From assembly GCA_026983855.1 (NCBI GenBank), contig JALSTE010000043.1, positions 1-5,162 of the forward strand: a stretch of DNA of 5,162 nt, given 5' to 3'. The notes beneath the pieces were generated by a model. That model was not told where the DNA came from and did no database searches. It saw nothing but the letters and a program-made list of their open reading frames with translations. Shown in pieces: positions 5,132 to 5,162 of this stretch. This stretch comes from Acidimicrobiia bacterium (GTDB lineage: Bacteria > Actinomycetota > Acidimicrobiia > Acidimicrobiales > Poriferisodalaceae). The position numbers and the translations under genes were made by a program. Position 1 is the stretch's first letter; every line of letters starts with the position of its first letter.

Positions 5132-5162
5132 TGGGTTCTGCTGACCGGGTCGGGGGTGGGCC
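5131..5162 (+). CDS. Start of a downstream gene, probably fliM or another flagellar gene (3' end outside window)
   Basis: A GTG at 5131 overlaps the fliL stop by one base (TAGTG), exactly as motB overlaps motA. The frame stays open to the window end, giving ten residues, VGSADRVGGG. In related clusters fliM often follows fliL. However, these residues are not a recognisable FliM N-terminus, and no strong ribosome site is visible, so the true start may lie further on. Confidence 0.4.
   Translation, partial: MGSADRVGGG

Overview
The window is a stretch of a flagellar gene cluster with every gene on the + strand. In order it holds the 3' end of fliK, then flgD, flgE, flbD, motA, motB, fliL and the first bases of a further gene. 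The cluster is tightly packed: motA and motB share one base (TAGTG), and fliL runs into the next gene in the same way. The larger gaps are 83 bp (fliK-flgD), 117 bp (flgD-flgE), 128 bp (flgE-flbD) and 115 bp (motB-fliL).

The DNA is GC-rich (about two thirds G+C in a coding line counted by hand). It uses many GTG starts and C/G-ending codons, and the encoded membrane protein carries a poly-Thr-Ile-Pro linker. This fits a motile high-GC actinobacterium, possibly Acidimicrobiia, where such Thr-rich linkers are common. That assignment is inference. The gene order hook/cap - flbD - motAB - fliL is also known from clostridia and spirochaetes, so order alone does not fix the lineage.

Region by region: 1-438 is the FliK hook-length/export-switch C-terminus. 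Positions 439-521 are a spacer with a duplicated ribosome site and start module of flgD. Positions 522-1004 encode the hook cap scaffold FlgD in a compact form. Positions 1005-1121 are a spacer that stays open in another frame right up to flgE. Positions 1122-2348 encode the hook protein FlgE. Positions 2349-2476 are a markedly AT-richer spacer with inverted and direct repeats. Positions 2477-4506 encode FlbD/SwrD and the MotA/MotB stator. Positions 4507-4621 hold a perfect GC-rich hairpin. Positions 4622-5131 encode the stator-associated protein FliL, and 5131-5162 is probably the start of fliM or another flagellar gene.

Together the genes cover hook assembly (cap, hook subunit, length control) followed by torque generation (stator and its two helpers). 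I see no wholly new system. The non-ordinary signals are in the spacers: a 26/30 duplicated translation start before flgD, short ORFs that end in 4-nt overlaps with the starts of flgD, flgE and flbD, a possible +1-frame extension of FlgD, and two structured intergenic regions. No RNA genes, insertion sequences, CRISPR arrays or reverse-strand genes could be supported.
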